Origin: Pseudomonadota bacterium
Lineage (GTDB): Bacteria > Pseudomonadota > Gammaproteobacteria > Burkholderiales > Gallionellaceae
DNA: 64,000 nucleotides
Assembly (NCBI GenBank): GCA_021783995.1
Contig: JAJXTH010000006.1
Coordinates: 1 to 64,000 of the forward strand
Direction: 5' to 3'
Shown here: positions 1 to 8,499 of the stretch, one piece after another
Position numbering within the stretch: the first letter of the stretch is position 1
Layout: each line of letters opens with the position of its first letter
Position numbers and translations under genes: made by a program
Notes under the pieces: generated by a model
Seen by the model: only the letters and a program-made list of their open reading frames with translations
What the model was told of the DNA's origin: nothing
The model's database searches: none

Positions 1-1
1 G

Positions 2-25
2 GCCCACGACAAGTCGGTTTACTGA
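2..25 (+). CDS. cydB: C-terminal end of cytochrome bd oxidase subunit II (partial)
   Basis: Only the last seven codons (AHDKSVY, then TGA) lie inside the window, so the identification rests on context. The reading frame ends 14 nt before a typical cydX gene, and cydX normally follows cydB directly. The body of the gene would lie to the left of the window. No domain can be checked here. Confidence 0.5.
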   Translation, partial: AHDKSVY

Positions 26-39
26 AAAAGGAGAACGGG

Positions 40-162
40 ATGTGGTATTTCGCGTGGATACTGGGCGTAACGCTGGCTGTGCTGCTGGCCTCCATGGCCG
101 CCACCATGTGCGATGCAAAGGAATGTGCATCTGAAGACGATAAGCGCGGCTTCAGATGGTGA
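40..162 (+). CDS. cydX: Cytochrome bd oxidase small subunit CydX
   Basis: This is a 40-residue protein beginning MWYFAWILG, the hallmark N-terminus of CydX/YbgT. CydX is a single-pass inner-membrane subunit that stabilises the haem pocket of the CydAB quinol oxidase, which reduces O2 with high affinity. Residues 1-23 form one hydrophobic helix. The polar tail (about residues 25-40, DAKECASEDDKRGFRW) is a little longer than in many homologues. A strong ribosome binding site (AAGGAG, 29-34) precedes the ATG at 40, and the gene is probably translationally coupled to the upstream cydB tail. The length is below the cut-off of most ORF callers. A bd oxidase would fit low-oxygen growth. Confidence 0.88.
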   Translation: MWYFAWILGVTLAVLLASMAATMCDAKECASEDDKRGFRW

Positions 163-173
163 GCGCTTAGTCG

Positions 174-404
174 CTACATGCTGTCGGCGATCGCCGCGAT
201 CGTGACTGCGGCCGCGGCAAGCCATCCCAGTTCGGCGATGAACTTGGTGTCGTCTTTCGAAAGTTTTTCATCGCTCTTGATCTTGTCCTCGAGCGTTTTG
301 AGTTCAGTCTGCAGCTGCTTCAGCTTGCCCTGCTGAACGCCTAACTCATTCAGCTTTTCCTGCCTGGTCTTGAACAGGATTTCAGTGGATTCCTTGTCGT
401 TCAT
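174..404 (-). CDS. Small coiled-coil hypothetical protein
   Basis: This 76-residue protein has no family I recognise. Residues 8-50 are rich in Lys, Glu, Gln and Leu with heptad-like spacing (KLNELGVQQGKLKQLQTELKTL), predicting a coiled coil. Residues 55-74 are a hydrophobic alanine-rich segment (LGWLAAAAVTIAAI) that could insert in or lie on the membrane. A good Shine-Dalgarno (CAGGAGAC) sits 8 nt before the ATG, which supports real translation. It converges on cydX with an 11-nt gap. Function unknown; an association with the neighbouring oxidase cannot be inferred from orientation. Confidence 0.7.
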   Translation of the reverse strand: MNDKESTEILFKTRQEKLNELGVQQGKLKQLQTELKTLEDKIKSDEKLSKDDTKFIAELGWLAAAAVTIAAIADSM

Positions 405-534
405 GATGGCTGTCTCCTGAAATGACTGGCTTGTCGGCTGATCAAGCTGGCGAGGATTAGATCACGCGATGTGCATTCCTGAAATAGTTCAGTGTATCTA
501 TGCTGTCAGGCATAGGTGACCAAGGGCATGCTTT

Positions 535-1932
535 TCATTTTCCGCGCCGCGCAGAAGGCTTGGGGGAGAACAGCGCAGGCTGCGGCATGGCCTGGTGGCG
601 CGCAGCCTCGGACATGAATTTTTCTGGCTTGGCCTTGGGTTTTGCGGGCTGCTTTGCTTTGGGAGCTTGCGGTTTGGCTTCATCGCGGGGCTTTGCCGCC
701 TTGCTGCTGCGTGCCGTTGTATTGCCGTGGCGTCTCTGCCCGTGCTGCGGCCGGGGAGGGCGCGGCGCCTCTGGCGGGATATGTGCAGGCGGCACGAAGG
801 TGTCTATTGTCACCCTTGGAATCTGCATCTTGATCAGACGCTCGATGTTCTTGAGATGCTGCAGTTCTTCACTGTCCACCAGAGATATCGCGGATCCGTT
901 GCTGCCTGCGCGCCCCGTCCTGCCGATGCGGTGCACGTAATCTTCCGGTATGTTGGGCAATTCGAAGTTGACCACATGCGGCAGCATGTCGATGTCCAGG
1001 CCGCGCGCTGCGATGTCCGTTGCGACCAGCACGGGCATCGTGCCGTCCTTGAACTGGGAGAGCGCCTTGGTGCGCGCAGACTGGCTCTTGTTGCCGTGTA
1101 TCGCTGCCGCGGGAATCCCGTCGTTGTTGAGCTTCTCGGCCAGCCGGTTTGCGCCGTGCTTGGTGCGCGTGAAAACCAGCACCTGTTTCCAGTCGTTGTG
1201 CTTGATCAGATGCGACAGAAGATGGCTCTTGAGCTTCTGCGCAACCATGTGCACGCTTTGCGAGACGAGCTCCGAGGTGGTGTTGCGGCGCGCCACTTCG
1301 ACGTATCCCGGATTGTGCAGTAGGCTGTCTGCGAGAGCCTTGATCTCTTCGGAGAAGGTTGCAGAGAAAAGCAGATTCTGGCGCTGTCTGGGAAGCAGGG
1401 CCAGTATCTTGCGTATGTCGCGTATGAAACCCATGTCGAGCATGCGGTCGGCCTCGTCCAGCACCAGGATTTCGACGGAAGAAAGATCCAGGGTCTTCTG
1501 CCCGACATGGTCGAGCAGGCGTCCTGGCGTTGCGACCAGTATGTCTATCCTGTAACGCAGTGCGTTGATCTGGGGATTGATGTTCACGCCGCCGAACATC
1601 ACGAAGGACTTGAGTTCGAGATATTTGCCATAGGTCTTCACTGATTCTTCCACCTGGGCTGCGAGTTCGCGCGTAGGTGTAAGTATCAGACAGCGCGGTG
1701 TACCGGGTCGCGCTGCGGGTTTCTCGCTTAAGAGCTGCAGGATGGGCAGAGTGAAACCCGCGGTTTTGCCGGTTCCTGTCTGGGCGCCTGCAAGCAGATC
1801 GCCGCCTTTCAGCACCAGCGGGATGGCCTGTGCTTGAACGGGGGTGGGGTGGGTATAGCCAGCGTCGCTGATGGCGCGCATCAGGGGTTCGGACAGATTC
1901 AGGCTGGCAAAAGTTGAAACAGTATTGGTCAA
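535..1932 (-). CDS. rhlE: ATP-dependent DEAD-box RNA helicase RhlE
   Basis: This 465-residue DEAD-box helicase is involved in cytoplasmic RNA remodelling, likely ribosome maturation and mRNA turnover. The helicase motifs appear in order: Q motif near residue 30, Walker A AQTGTGKT (about 49-56), [20 protein letters not shown] (about 158), SAT, then the C-terminal helicase domain with ARGLDI and [10 protein letters not shown]. After about residue 385 there is a basic, proline-rich, low-complexity tail ([13 protein letters not shown] and Lys/Pro/Ala repeats) typical of RhlE and likely RNA-binding. The start is TTG at 1932, with AGGAG 8 nt upstream; no ATG fits. A minus-strand TATAAT at 2047-2052 would give a 5' leader of about 110 nt. 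Confidence 0.93.
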   Translation of the reverse strand: MTNTVSTFASLNLSEPLMRAISDAGYTHPTPVQAQAIPLVLKGGDLLAGAQTGTGKTAGFTLPILQLLSEKPAARPGTPRCLILTPTRELAAQVEESVKTYGKYLELKSFVMFGGVNINPQINALRYRIDILVATPGRLLDHVGQKTLDLSSVEILVLDEADRMLDMGFIRDIRKILALLPRQRQNLLFSATFSEEIKALADSLLHNPGYVEVARRNTTSELVSQSVHMVAQKLKSHLLSHLIKHNDWKQVLVFTRTKHGANRLAEKLNNDGIPAAAIHGNKSQSARTKALSQFKDGTMPVLVATDIAARGLDIDMLPHVVNFELPNIPEDYVHRIGRTGRAGSNGSAISLVDSEELQHLKNIERLIKMQIPRVTIDTFVPPAHIPPEAPRPPRPQHGQRRHGNTTARSSKAAKPRDEAKPQAPKAKQPAKPKAKPEKFMSEAARHQAMPQPALFSPKPSARRGK

Positions 1933-2046
1933 GGTGTAACTCCTGCGATGGCTTGCCGATCAGATTGAAAGGCGCCAATCTGGAATTGATCGGAAGATCG
2001 GGAATGAATGTAGAAATTGCTGCGCTGATTGGCTTTGCGCATATGC

Positions 2047-2052
2047 ATTATA
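2047..2052 (-). promoter_or_regulatory. Candidate -10 element for rhlE
   Basis: On the minus strand this is a perfect TATAAT. No good -35 lies 16-18 nt upstream. It would start transcription about 110 nt before the rhlE TTG, leaving a long leader, which is common among cold-responsive helicase genes. It overlaps no coding sequence and is the best promoter-like match in the 1933-2081 gap. Confidence 0.4.
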
Positions 2053-2081
2053 CATGGCTTGGGGATTTTTCGCGTGCAGAA

Positions 2082-2981
2082 TTACCCGATTCGTTTCACG
2101 CAAGGTTTGAGCGCAGAGATGGGATCTCCCATCCTGTATGAGAAGTCAACGGTGATCCTGTCGCCTGCTGCAAGGTGCAGCGGTCTTGCAAGCGGCACGA
2201 TAAGGTACTGACTGAACCAGTCTATGCTGCGCTGTTCTTCAACGATGACGGCAAGGAGATTCTTGGTGATGAAGCGCAGCGCATTGAGCTGGCCGTCCGA
2301 ATCCAAGGTCAATTCGCCTTTCCAGGCGCAGAGCAGGGGAAGATGCGCATCGTAGCAGGACGTCTGAAAAACCACGGGCTCTCCCAGCTCGCTGGTGCGA
2401 ACATGTTTCACGGACGGATCCTGTAACGAGGGGATGGGCGCATGATAGCCGTCAAAGTCGAATGACTGGCATACCGGCTGCAATGCCTGGATGAATGCCT
2501 CGGGTATGAAGCGGGGCAGCGGCGCGCCGAATTTTTCCAGATAGCGGCGCTTGAAGCTCACCAGCACGGGTACCTGTTTTTCGCGCAGCATGCCCACGTG
2601 CAGCATTTCGCAGATCACGACGTCGACAGGCTCCGGCGGCAGATAGTCGAAAGCGTCGGCATGTATCACCTCGATTCTTTCTGCGCCGGGATTCATGGCG
2701 AGCAGGTGCCGGGCGGCTTCGACGAGCTCCGGATTGCGCTCCACACACCACACTCTTTCGGCCTGCTGTGCAGCGAAAAAGGACAGCACGCCTGTGCCGC
2801 CACCCAGATCCAGCACGCGCGAGCCCTGCGGGACGGCAGACTGTATCGCAGAGCGAAAAGCTCCCATGCGCACGGGATCTGCCAGCATGTTGTGGTGGTA
2901 TATGAAGGGAATGAACTGGCCCAGCTCCAGTTGATCCTGAAGGTTTTTGCATTCATCGCCAGCTGATTCGGGCATTTGCAT
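2082..2981 (-). CDS. PRMT-like class I SAM-dependent methyltransferase
   Basis: This 299-residue protein has a class I methyltransferase fold. SAM motif I is VLDLGGGTG (about 55-63), an acidic end of strand 2 appears in WCVERNPE, and DAFDYLP marks motif II. VVICEMLHVGML resembles the double-E loop region of protein arginine methyltransferases. The C-terminal half (PRFIPEAF onward) has the beta-barrel-like character of PRMTs, ending FSYRMGDPIS. The substrate is unknown: a protein arginine role is only suggested by the motif. It is transcribed away from the fmdB-like operon and reads towards rhlE. The ATG at 2981 has a weak ribosome binding site, and Met3 is an alternative start. Confidence 0.72.
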   Translation of the reverse strand: MQMPESAGDECKNLQDQLELGQFIPFIYHHNMLADPVRMGAFRSAIQSAVPQGSRVLDLGGGTGVLSFFAAQQAERVWCVERNPELVEAARHLLAMNPGAERIEVIHADAFDYLPPEPVDVVICEMLHVGMLREKQVPVLVSFKRRYLEKFGAPLPRFIPEAFIQALQPVCQSFDFDGYHAPIPSLQDPSVKHVRTSELGEPVVFQTSCYDAHLPLLCAWKGELTLDSDGQLNALRFITKNLLAVIVEEQRSIDWFSQYLIVPLARPLHLAAGDRITVDFSYRMGDPISALKPCVKRIG

Positions 2982-3104
2982 CGCTTTCGGTTTGCATGTT
3001 GCACATTCCGGCTTTTACGGCAGGATTTACGGTTTCTGAAGGAGTGGGCTGTATTTTCACGGCGGGACGGTTTTATCTGGCTGCGCTCAAGGCGCATGCT
3101 CGGG

Positions 3105-3110
3105 TATAAT
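3105..3110 (+). promoter_or_regulatory. Candidate -10 box for the fmdB-like/aspS operon
   Basis: A perfect TATAAT in the context GGGTATAATGCCCG lies 33 nt before the fmdB-like ATG, in the 162-nt gap between divergent genes. The -35 region is poor. The placement suits a short-leader promoter driving the zinc-ribbon, DUF502, aspS and downstream genes. Confidence 0.5.
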
Positions 3111-3143
3111 GCCCGTTTCTAAATTCTTTCGACAGGATCAATC

Positions 3144-3386
3144 ATGGCAATCTATGCTTATGCATGCTCCAGCTGCGGATTGCAGCAGGACGTGATGCAA
3201 AAAATGAGCGATGCGCCGCTCACGACCTGCCCGGAATGCGGCAAGGAGACATTTTCCAAACAGCTGACCGCGGCCGGTTTTCAGCTGAAGGGCAATGGAT
3301 ATTATGTGACGGACTTCAAGAACAAGCCCAAGGCCGAATGCGCCCCCTGCGCCAATGCGGGTTCCTGCCCCGCGGCCAGCAACTGA
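3144..3386 (+). CDS. FmdB-type zinc-ribbon protein
   Basis: This is an 80-residue zinc-ribbon protein of the FmdB/CxxC-CxxC regulatory family. The pattern YAYACSSCG followed by TTCPECGK gives two CxxC pairs about 22 residues apart, enough to bind one zinc. A second Cys-rich stretch at the C-terminus (CAPCANAGSCP) is unusual in its density. The family is often annotated as a putative regulator, but its biochemical role is not established. It starts at an ATG after AGGATC and is followed 3 nt later by the DUF502 gene, in the conserved betaproteobacterial order leading to aspS. Confidence 0.85.
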   Translation: MAIYAYACSSCGLQQDVMQKMSDAPLTTCPECGKETFSKQLTAAGFQLKGNGYYVTDFKNKPKAECAPCANAGSCPAASN

Positions 3387-3389
3387 GCG

Positions 3390-4010
3390 ATGAAAAAATT
3401 TCTCGTCACGGGGCTGCTGGTCTGGGTGCCTTTGGGCATCACGATTTGGGTGCTGAACCTGATCATCACCACGATGGATCAGAGCCTGCTGCTGTTGCCG
3501 AGAAAATGGCATCCCGACATGTGGCTGGGCGTGCATGTGCCGGGCTTGGGGATCATCCTGACGCTGGGTGTCGTGCTCTTGACCGGCCTTCTGGTCCGCA
3601 ACGTGTTTGGGCAAAGGCTGTGGGCGGCATCCGAGAAGGCGATGCAGCACATTCCCTTTGTCGGCAACATCTACAAGGGCGTGAAGCAGGTAAGCGACAC
3701 GCTGCTCTCTGGCAATGGCAACTCTTTTCGCAAGGTATTGCTGGTGCGCTATCCGCATCCCGATGCGTGGTCGCTGGCTTTCCAGACCAATGTGCCGAAT
3801 GTCGTACAGGGCAGGCTGGACGAGGAGCATGTCGCGGTGTTCATACCCACGACGCCGAGCCCCGTGAACGGGTTCTATTTTTTCGTGCGTAAATCCGACA
3901 CCATCGTGCTCGACATGACGGTGGACGTGGCATTGCGTTCCATCGTTTCGATGGGCGTGGTGTCCGATGTCGAATCGACCGCATTCCACAAGATTTATAA
4001 GACTGATTGA
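3390..4010 (+). CDS. DUF502 family inner-membrane protein
   Basis: This 206-residue protein carries the DUF502 pattern. Transmembrane helix 1 is near residues 4-26 ([20 protein letters not shown]) and helix 2 near 48-70 ([20 protein letters not shown]). These are followed by the conserved [19 protein letters not shown] segment and a soluble C-terminal domain containing [17 protein letters not shown]. Function is unknown; membrane localisation is clear from the sequence. It lies between the zinc-ribbon gene and aspS, whose start region its stop codon approaches within 6 nt, so the three genes are very likely co-transcribed. Confidence 0.88.
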   Translation: MKKFLVTGLLVWVPLGITIWVLNLIITTMDQSLLLLPRKWHPDMWLGVHVPGLGIILTLGVVLLTGLLVRNVFGQRLWAASEKAMQHIPFVGNIYKGVKQVSDTLLSGNGNSFRKVLLVRYPHPDAWSLAFQTNVPNVVQGRLDEEHVAVFIPTTPSPVNGFYFFVRKSDTIVLDMTVDVALRSIVSMGVVSDVESTAFHKIYKTD

Positions 4011-4015
4011 AAACC

Positions 4016-5806
4016 ATGCGTACACATTATTGCGGCACACTCAACATAGACCAGCTCGACCAGACCGTCAGCCTTTGCGGCTGGGCGCATCGAAGGCGTG
4101 ATCACGGCGGCGTGATCTTCATCGACTTGCGCGACCGCGAGGGGCTGGCACAGGTGGTCTGCAACCCGGATTTGCCCGACATGTTCAGGATTGCAGAATC
4201 GGTGCGAAACGAATTTGTGTTGCGCATCACCGGCGTAGTTCGCCGACGTCCCGAGGGGTCATCCAACAGCAACCTCGTCAGCGGCGAGATAGAAATACTG
4301 TGCAAGGAAATCGAAATTCTGAACACGGCGGTGACGCCGCCTTTTCAGCTCGACGACGAGCATATCTCCGAGAATGTCCGCCTGACCCATCGCGTGGTCG
4401 ATCTGCGCCGCCCGCAGATGCAAAGGAACCTGATGCTTCGCTACAAGGTGACCCGGGCTTTCAGAAGATTTCTGGACAGCCGCGGTTTCATCGACATCGA
4501 GACGCCCATGCTGACCAAGTCGACGCCGGAAGGCGCACGCGATTACCTCGTGCCATCGCGCGTGCATCCGGGCGAATTCTTCGCGCTGCCTCAGTCTCCC
4601 CAATTGTTTAAGCAGATGCTGATGATATCGGGGTTCGATCGCTATTATCAGATCACCAAATGCTTCCGAGACGAGGACCTCAGGGCCGACCGCCAGCCGG
4701 AGTTCACCCAGGTGGATATAGAGACATCTTTCCTCGGTGAAGAGGAGATCATGGCCTTGACAGAAGAACTGATGCGCACCGTGTTCAGTGAGGCGCTGGA
4801 CGTGGATTTGCCCAATCCCTTTCCTCGCATCAGCTACAGGGAGGCGATGGCGCGCTTCGGTTCGGACAAGCCTGATCTGCGCGTGACGCTCGAGCTGGTT
4901 GAAGTCACCGATGCGATGAAGGATGTTGCATTCAAGGTTTTTTCCGGCGTGGCGAATTCGGCCGACGGGCGGGTTGCCGCGCTGCGCGTGCCAGGGGGCG
5001 CCGCTTTCTCGCGCGGGGAAATCGACGAATACACCAAGTTCGTCGGCATCTTCGGCGCAAAGGGGCTGGCCTACATCAAGATCAACGACAAGAGCCAGCT
5101 GAACGAATCTGGACTGCAGTCGCCCATCGTGAAAAACCTGAGCGAGGCATCGCTGAAAGCCGTGATCGAGCGCACGGGTGCCGAGAATGGCGACATCATC
5201 TTCTTCGGCGCGGACAGGGAAAAGATCGTCAACGACGCGCTGGGTGCGCTGCGCAGCAAGATAGGGCATGCGAAGGGGCATACCAATGGCGCCGCATGGG
5301 AACCGCTTTGGGTGGTGGACTTTCCGATGTTCGAATACGACGATGAAGCAAAGCGCTGGACTGCGTGTCATCATCCTTTCACGTCTCCCAAGGACGATCA
5401 CGTGCAATATCTGGAATCGGATCCGGGACGCTGTCTTGCAAAGGCCTATGATCTGGCATTGAACGGCTGGGAGCTTGGCGGAGGATCGGTGCGCATACAC
5501 AAGGAAGAGGTTCAGTCCATGGTTTTCCGCGCGCTTAACATCAATGATGATGAAGCAAGGCTCAAGTTCGGATTCCTGCTCGATGCGCTGCAGTATGGCG
5601 CGCCTCCGCACGGAGGGCTTGCGTTCGGTCTAGACCGCATCGTCACCATGATGACGGGTGCCGAATCGATACGCGATGTGATCGCGTTTCCGAAGACGCA
5701 GCGCGCGCAATGCCTGTTGACCCAGGCGCCGAGCGCGGTGGATGAAAGACAGCTGCGCGATTTGCACATCCGTCTGCGCCAGACGGTGCAGGCGGAGATT
5801 TCGTAA
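4016..5806 (+). CDS. aspS: Aspartyl-tRNA synthetase, apparently of the non-discriminating type
   Basis: This 596-residue class II synthetase charges tRNA(Asp). It has an N-terminal OB-fold anticodon domain (about 1-110), the catalytic core with motif 2 [17 protein letters not shown], a GAD insertion domain (about 285-420), and motif 3 GLAFGLDRI near the C-terminus. I start it at ATG 4016 (MRTHYCG, the family N-terminus) rather than the TTG at 4007. In the anticodon domain it has RRRDHGG and RRPEG. These match His31 and Gly82 of Pseudomonas AspRS, which allow charging of tRNA(Asn) as well. If so, Asn-tRNA would be finished by GatCAB elsewhere in the genome. Confidence 0.96.
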   Translation: MRTHYCGTLNIDQLDQTVSLCGWAHRRRDHGGVIFIDLRDREGLAQVVCNPDLPDMFRIAESVRNEFVLRITGVVRRRPEGSSNSNLVSGEIEILCKEIEILNTAVTPPFQLDDEHISENVRLTHRVVDLRRPQMQRNLMLRYKVTRAFRRFLDSRGFIDIETPMLTKSTPEGARDYLVPSRVHPGEFFALPQSPQLFKQMLMISGFDRYYQITKCFRDEDLRADRQPEFTQVDIETSFLGEEEIMALTEELMRTVFSEALDVDLPNPFPRISYREAMARFGSDKPDLRVTLELVEVTDAMKDVAFKVFSGVANSADGRVAALRVPGGAAFSRGEIDEYTKFVGIFGAKGLAYIKINDKSQLNESGLQSPIVKNLSEASLKAVIERTGAENGDIIFFGADREKIVNDALGALRSKIGHAKGHTNGAAWEPLWVVDFPMFEYDDEAKRWTACHHPFTSPKDDHVQYLESDPGRCLAKAYDLALNGWELGGGSVRIHKEEVQSMVFRALNINDDEARLKFGFLLDALQYGAPPHGGLAFGLDRIVTMMTGAESIRDVIAFPKTQRAQCLLTQAPSAVDERQLRDLHIRLRQTVQAEIS

Positions 5807-5808
5807 TC

Positions 5809-6180
5809 TTGCGCCATGTCTGGCTGATATGCCTTCTGTTGCTGCAGGCGTGCCAGCCGGCTTCCGATGTCGAGGGCACGCGGCATGTTGTCGAGCGCAG
5901 CGATTCCTTTGAGATCGCCGTTGCCGATCTGCCTCCCGAGGCCAGGGAGACCTTGCGCGCGATAGAGCAGGGCGGGCCTTTTGCGTATGAACGCGACGGC
6001 GTAATGTTCGGAAATTATGAACATGTGCTGCCAGAGCGCCCGCGCGGTTACTATCATGAATACACGGTGAGGACGCCGGGCAAACATGGGCGCGGCATAC
6101 GCCGCATCGTCGCAGGCAGGCTGGGCGAGTATTATTACAGTTCGGATCATTATCGAACCTTCAGGCGCATACGGGAGTAG
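5809..6180 (+). CDS. Secreted guanyl-specific ribonuclease (RNase Sa/barnase-type), probable lipoprotein
   Basis: This 123-residue protein closely follows the microbial RNase Sa pattern: LPPEARETLRAIEQGGPF, then GNYEHVLP, GYYHEYTV, GRGIRRIV and SSDHYRTF. The three catalytic residues of the family are present as Glu84, Arg99 and His114, with Arg95 matching the supporting arginine. These enzymes cleave single-stranded RNA after guanosine. Residues 1-14 are a signal peptide ending LLLLQA-C15, a plausible lipobox, so export or membrane anchoring is likely. The start is TTG at 5809, 2 nt after the aspS stop, with GGAG about 12 nt upstream. The next gene encodes a barstar-like inhibitor, as expected for a self-toxic RNase. 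Confidence 0.85.
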   Translation: MRHVWLICLLLLQACQPASDVEGTRHVVERSDSFEIAVADLPPEARETLRAIEQGGPFAYERDGVMFGNYEHVLPERPRGYYHEYTVRTPGKHGRGIRRIVAGRLGEYYYSSDHYRTFRRIRE

Positions 6181-6182
6181 TC

Positions 6183-6632
6183 ATGCTGGAATCAACTCAT
6201 TGCGAAAACGGCCATCTTCCATCCGAAAGAAATGGCTGGAAGGAAATCGTCCCGCATCTGCAGAACCTTTCAGATGCAGGATGTTACAGGCTGGGCTGCA
6301 GCGAGGATGACCTGCGCGATGCAGTCTATGCCGCCGGATTTGCATTGTTCGAAGCGGATCTGAAGGGTGTCAAGGGCAAGAAAAATCTGCTCAATGTGCT
6401 GGCTCATGCAACAGGATTTCCCGATGAATTCGGGGTAAACTGGGATGCGCTGGTCGATTTGCTGTGCGACCTGTCGTGGTGCGAAGCGCCAGGCTATGTG
6501 CTGCTGCTCAAAAATGCCAGCCCGACACTGGGATTGTCCGCCAACGACAGGGAGATTGCGCAGGACATACTCGATGATACCGTGGTGTACTGGCGCCAGC
6601 GGGGCAAGCCTTTCTGGATCTTTTTCTCATAG
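6183..6632 (+). CDS. Barstar-family ribonuclease inhibitor
   Basis: This 149-residue protein contains the barstar fold signature: KGKKNLLNVLAHATGFP followed by FGVNWDALVDLL (about 84-94). The NWDALVD stretch places acids Asp88 and Asp92 where barstar Asp35 and Asp39 plug the barnase active site. The C-terminus ending GKPFWIFF matches the last strand of the family. It is longer than barstar (about 90 residues), with an extra N-terminal region of about 45 residues. No signal peptide is visible, so it should act in the cytoplasm, protecting the cell from RNase before export. It starts 2 nt after the RNase stop and ends 2 nt before nudB. Confidence 0.85.
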   Translation: MLESTHCENGHLPSERNGWKEIVPHLQNLSDAGCYRLGCSEDDLRDAVYAAGFALFEADLKGVKGKKNLLNVLAHATGFPDEFGVNWDALVDLLCDLSWCEAPGYVLLLKNASPTLGLSANDREIAQDILDDTVVYWRQRGKPFWIFFS

Positions 6633-6634
6633 AC

Positions 6635-7111
6635 ATGGCAGGAAAGAAACAGCCAGTCTCTGTGCTTGTGGTGATCTACGCGGATCCTTCGTCTGGCTCA
6701 GAACGGGCGCCTTCGACAGGCCTTGATGTTTTGCTGCTCGAGCGTGCGGATCATCCCGGTTACTGGCAGTCCGTGACAGGCAGCCGCGAAGACGATGAGG
6801 CGCTCATCGATACCGCAGTGCGCGAGGTGCGCGAGGAGACGGGGCTGGATGCGGTGAAGCTAGCCGACTGGCATATGCAGAACACCTATGAGATCTATCC
6901 GCATTGGCGGCATCGCTATCCGGATGGCGTCACGAGGAACACCGAGCATGTGTTCGGCCTTGAGTTGCCGGATCGCATGGCAATTTCGATTGCGCCGCGC
7001 GAACATCTGAATTACCAATGGTTGCCCTGGCAGGATGCGGCGCAAAAGGTGTTCTCGCCGAGCAACCGGGATGCGATACTGCATCTGGCGAAAATCAGGG
7101 GAAAGACATGA
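6635..7111 (+). CDS. nudB: Dihydroneopterin triphosphate diphosphatase NudB
   Basis: This 158-residue Nudix hydrolase removes pyrophosphate from dihydroneopterin triphosphate in folate synthesis. The Nudix box runs G-SREDD-E then [11 protein letters not shown] (about residues 51-73). NudB-specific segments are the opening [20 protein letters not shown], and [19 protein letters not shown] short insertion ([13 protein letters not shown]) sits between the first two strands. Linkage to aspS is the usual betaproteobacterial arrangement; here the RNase/inhibitor pair separates them. The stop overlaps the nadA start in an ATGA. Confidence 0.93.
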   Translation: MAGKKQPVSVLVVIYADPSSGSERAPSTGLDVLLLERADHPGYWQSVTGSREDDEALIDTAVREVREETGLDAVKLADWHMQNTYEIYPHWRHRYPDGVTRNTEHVFGLELPDRMAISIAPREHLNYQWLPWQDAAQKVFSPSNRDAILHLAKIRGKT

Positions 7112-8190
7112 ACGGGAATCGCATCTCCATAGCTTATGAACATCCGGGGCAGGCAACGGCGGCAGCCTGGGCGCAGGTGCCAGAGGAGCCAACGCCCGAA
7201 AAAAGAGCGGAGCTCTTCGCACGCATCAGGCATCTGCTCAAGGAGCAGGATGCGGTTCTGCTCGCACACTATTATGTGCATCCCGACCTGCAGGATCTGG
7301 CGGAATCGACCGGCGGCATCGTCTCGGACTCCCTGGATATGGCCAATTTCGGGCATCAGCACAAGGCGAGCACCATCGTCGTGGCCGGCGTGCGTTTCAT
7401 GGGTGAGACCGCAAAGATACTCAATCCTGAGAAGCGCGTGCTGATGCCGGATCTCGCCGCGGAATGTTCGCTGGACCTGGGCTGCCCTGCGGATGAATTC
7501 TCGGCATTCTGCGACGAACATCCGGATCGCACCGTGGTGGTGTATGCGAACACCAGCGCTGCAGTTAAGGCGCGCGCAGACTGGATGGTGACGAGCTCCA
7601 TCGCCCTGCCACTGGTCAGGCACCTGGCTGCGCAGGGAAAGAAAATTCTGTGGGCGCCGGATCGCCATCTTGGCGCTTATGTGCAGGAGCAAAGCGGTGC
7701 GGACATGCTGCTCTGGCAGGGTGCATGCGTGGTGCACGACGAATACAAGACCCGGGAGCTCATCGAGCTGAAGGCGAAGTATCCGGATGCCGAAGTGCTG
7801 GTCCATCCTGAATCGCCGCGCTCCATCGTCAAGCTGGCGAATGTGGTGGGATCGACCACGCAGCTTGTCAGGGCAGCGCAAAGCTCCAAAGCGCGCGTGC
7901 TGATCGTCGCGACCGACAACGGCATCCTGCACAAGATGCGCACGCTCTGCCCTGACAAGCTGTTTCTTGAGGCGCCTACTTCTGGCGTGGGGGCAAACTG
8001 CGTGAGCTGCAGTCACTGCCCCTGGATGGCGATGAACGGACTGGAAAATCTGGCGAAAGTGCTGGAGACCGGCGAGAACGAAATACATGTCGATCATGCC
8101 ATCATCCCGCGTGCCGTGCTGCCGATCAAGCGCATGCTGGATTTTGCGAAGGAGATCAATCTGCCCACTCGCAACTTCGGCAATGCGTAA
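7108..8190 (+). CDS. nadA: Quinolinate synthase A
   Basis: This 360-residue [4Fe-4S] enzyme condenses iminoaspartate with DHAP to make quinolinate in de novo NAD synthesis. Diagnostic stretches are [16 protein letters not shown] (about 50), DSLDMA, a cysteine in [13 protein letters not shown], and the C-terminal cluster motif [13 protein letters not shown]. The start is ATG 7108, in a 4-nt overlap with nudB; a longer reading frame from 7018 overlaps nudB and is not needed. A strong hairpin begins 9 nt after the stop. Confidence 0.96.
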   Translation: MNGNRISIAYEHPGQATAAAWAQVPEEPTPEKRAELFARIRHLLKEQDAVLLAHYYVHPDLQDLAESTGGIVSDSLDMANFGHQHKASTIVVAGVRFMGETAKILNPEKRVLMPDLAAECSLDLGCPADEFSAFCDEHPDRTVVVYANTSAAVKARADWMVTSSIALPLVRHLAAQGKKILWAPDRHLGAYVQEQSGADMLLWQGACVVHDEYKTRELIELKAKYPDAEVLVHPESPRSIVKLANVVGSTTQLVRAAQSSKARVLIVATDNGILHKMRTLCPDKLFLEAPTSGVGANCVSCSHCPWMAMNGLENLAKVLETGENEIHVDHAIIPRAVLPIKRMLDFAKEINLPTRNFGNA

Positions 8191-8199
8191 TAAATGACA

Positions 8200-8233
8200 G
8201 AAGCCCATGCTCCTCGCAGGAGGCATGGGCTTC
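8200..8233. terminator. Bidirectional terminator hairpin between nadA and the microprotein gene
   Basis: The stem pairs GAAGCCCATGC with GCATGGGCTTC, extended by TCCT/AGGA with one bulged G around a CGC loop. It lies 9 nt after the nadA stop and 28 nt after the stop of the minus-strand 23-codon gene. On the minus strand it is followed by a T-rich stretch (CATTTATTA); on the plus strand only by GTTT. It can therefore serve both converging transcripts. Confidence 0.8.
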
Positions 8234-8261
8234 GTTTAAGCGGCTGAGCCGGTATTAACGA

Positions 8262-8333
8262 TTACCAGTTGGTCAGCACGATGATCGCAGGCAGCACAAT
8301 GATACCGATGAAAATCCACTCTTCTACACCCAT
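8262..8333 (-). CDS. 23-residue single-pass membrane microprotein
   Basis: The reading frame gives MGVEEW, then a hydrophobic run of Ile, Val, Leu, Phe, Gly and Ala from about residues 7 to 20, and ends LTNW. It would form one transmembrane helix with an acidic N-terminal cap. The ATG is preceded at 7 nt by TTAGGAG, among the strongest ribosome binding sites in the window, and a terminator hairpin follows the stop. It lies alone between convergent nadA and upstream suhB. I do not recognise the family; its size and shape resemble small subunits of respiratory complexes such as CydX, but that is only an analogy. Confidence 0.65.
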   Translation of the reverse strand: MGVEEWIFIGIIVLPAIIVLTNW

Positions 8334-8406
8334 GTCATATCTCCTAAGAAGTTATTAAATGGAAATCTTCAGCGCCGCCATGACTTGCTATGCGCCAAAC
8401 CCCCCC

Positions 8407-8422
8407 TCATCAGGACTGATGA
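8407..8422. repeat. Short inverted repeat upstream of the microprotein gene
   Basis: TCATCAG-GA-CTGATGA is a perfect 7-bp inverted repeat in the leader between suhB and the 23-codon gene, about 75-90 nt before that gene's start. It could be an operator or a small RNA hairpin. The surrounding 8334-8499 gap is AT-rich (TTTTTTATTG and ATATTATAG tracts) and contains no gene. Confidence 0.4.
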
Positions 8423-8499
8423 TGAATCCACAATCCCTTTTTTATTGTACGCCTTTTGATGAAAATATTATAGTTTCTTGCGATGCCAGGCTTCTGGAG

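Noticed and set aside
869..1978. 369-codon minus-strand frame overlapping rhlE
   Set aside because: It is an out-of-frame shadow of rhlE with a low-complexity composition rich in Arg, Gln and His.
4259..5611. 450-codon open frame on the minus strand across aspS
   Set aside because: It is the complement of a highly conserved synthetase, has no recognisable domain, and arises from the GC-rich codon pattern.
7012..8226. 404-codon minus-strand frame over nadA
   Set aside because: It is antisense to nadA, has no ribosome binding site, and runs through the terminator hairpin.
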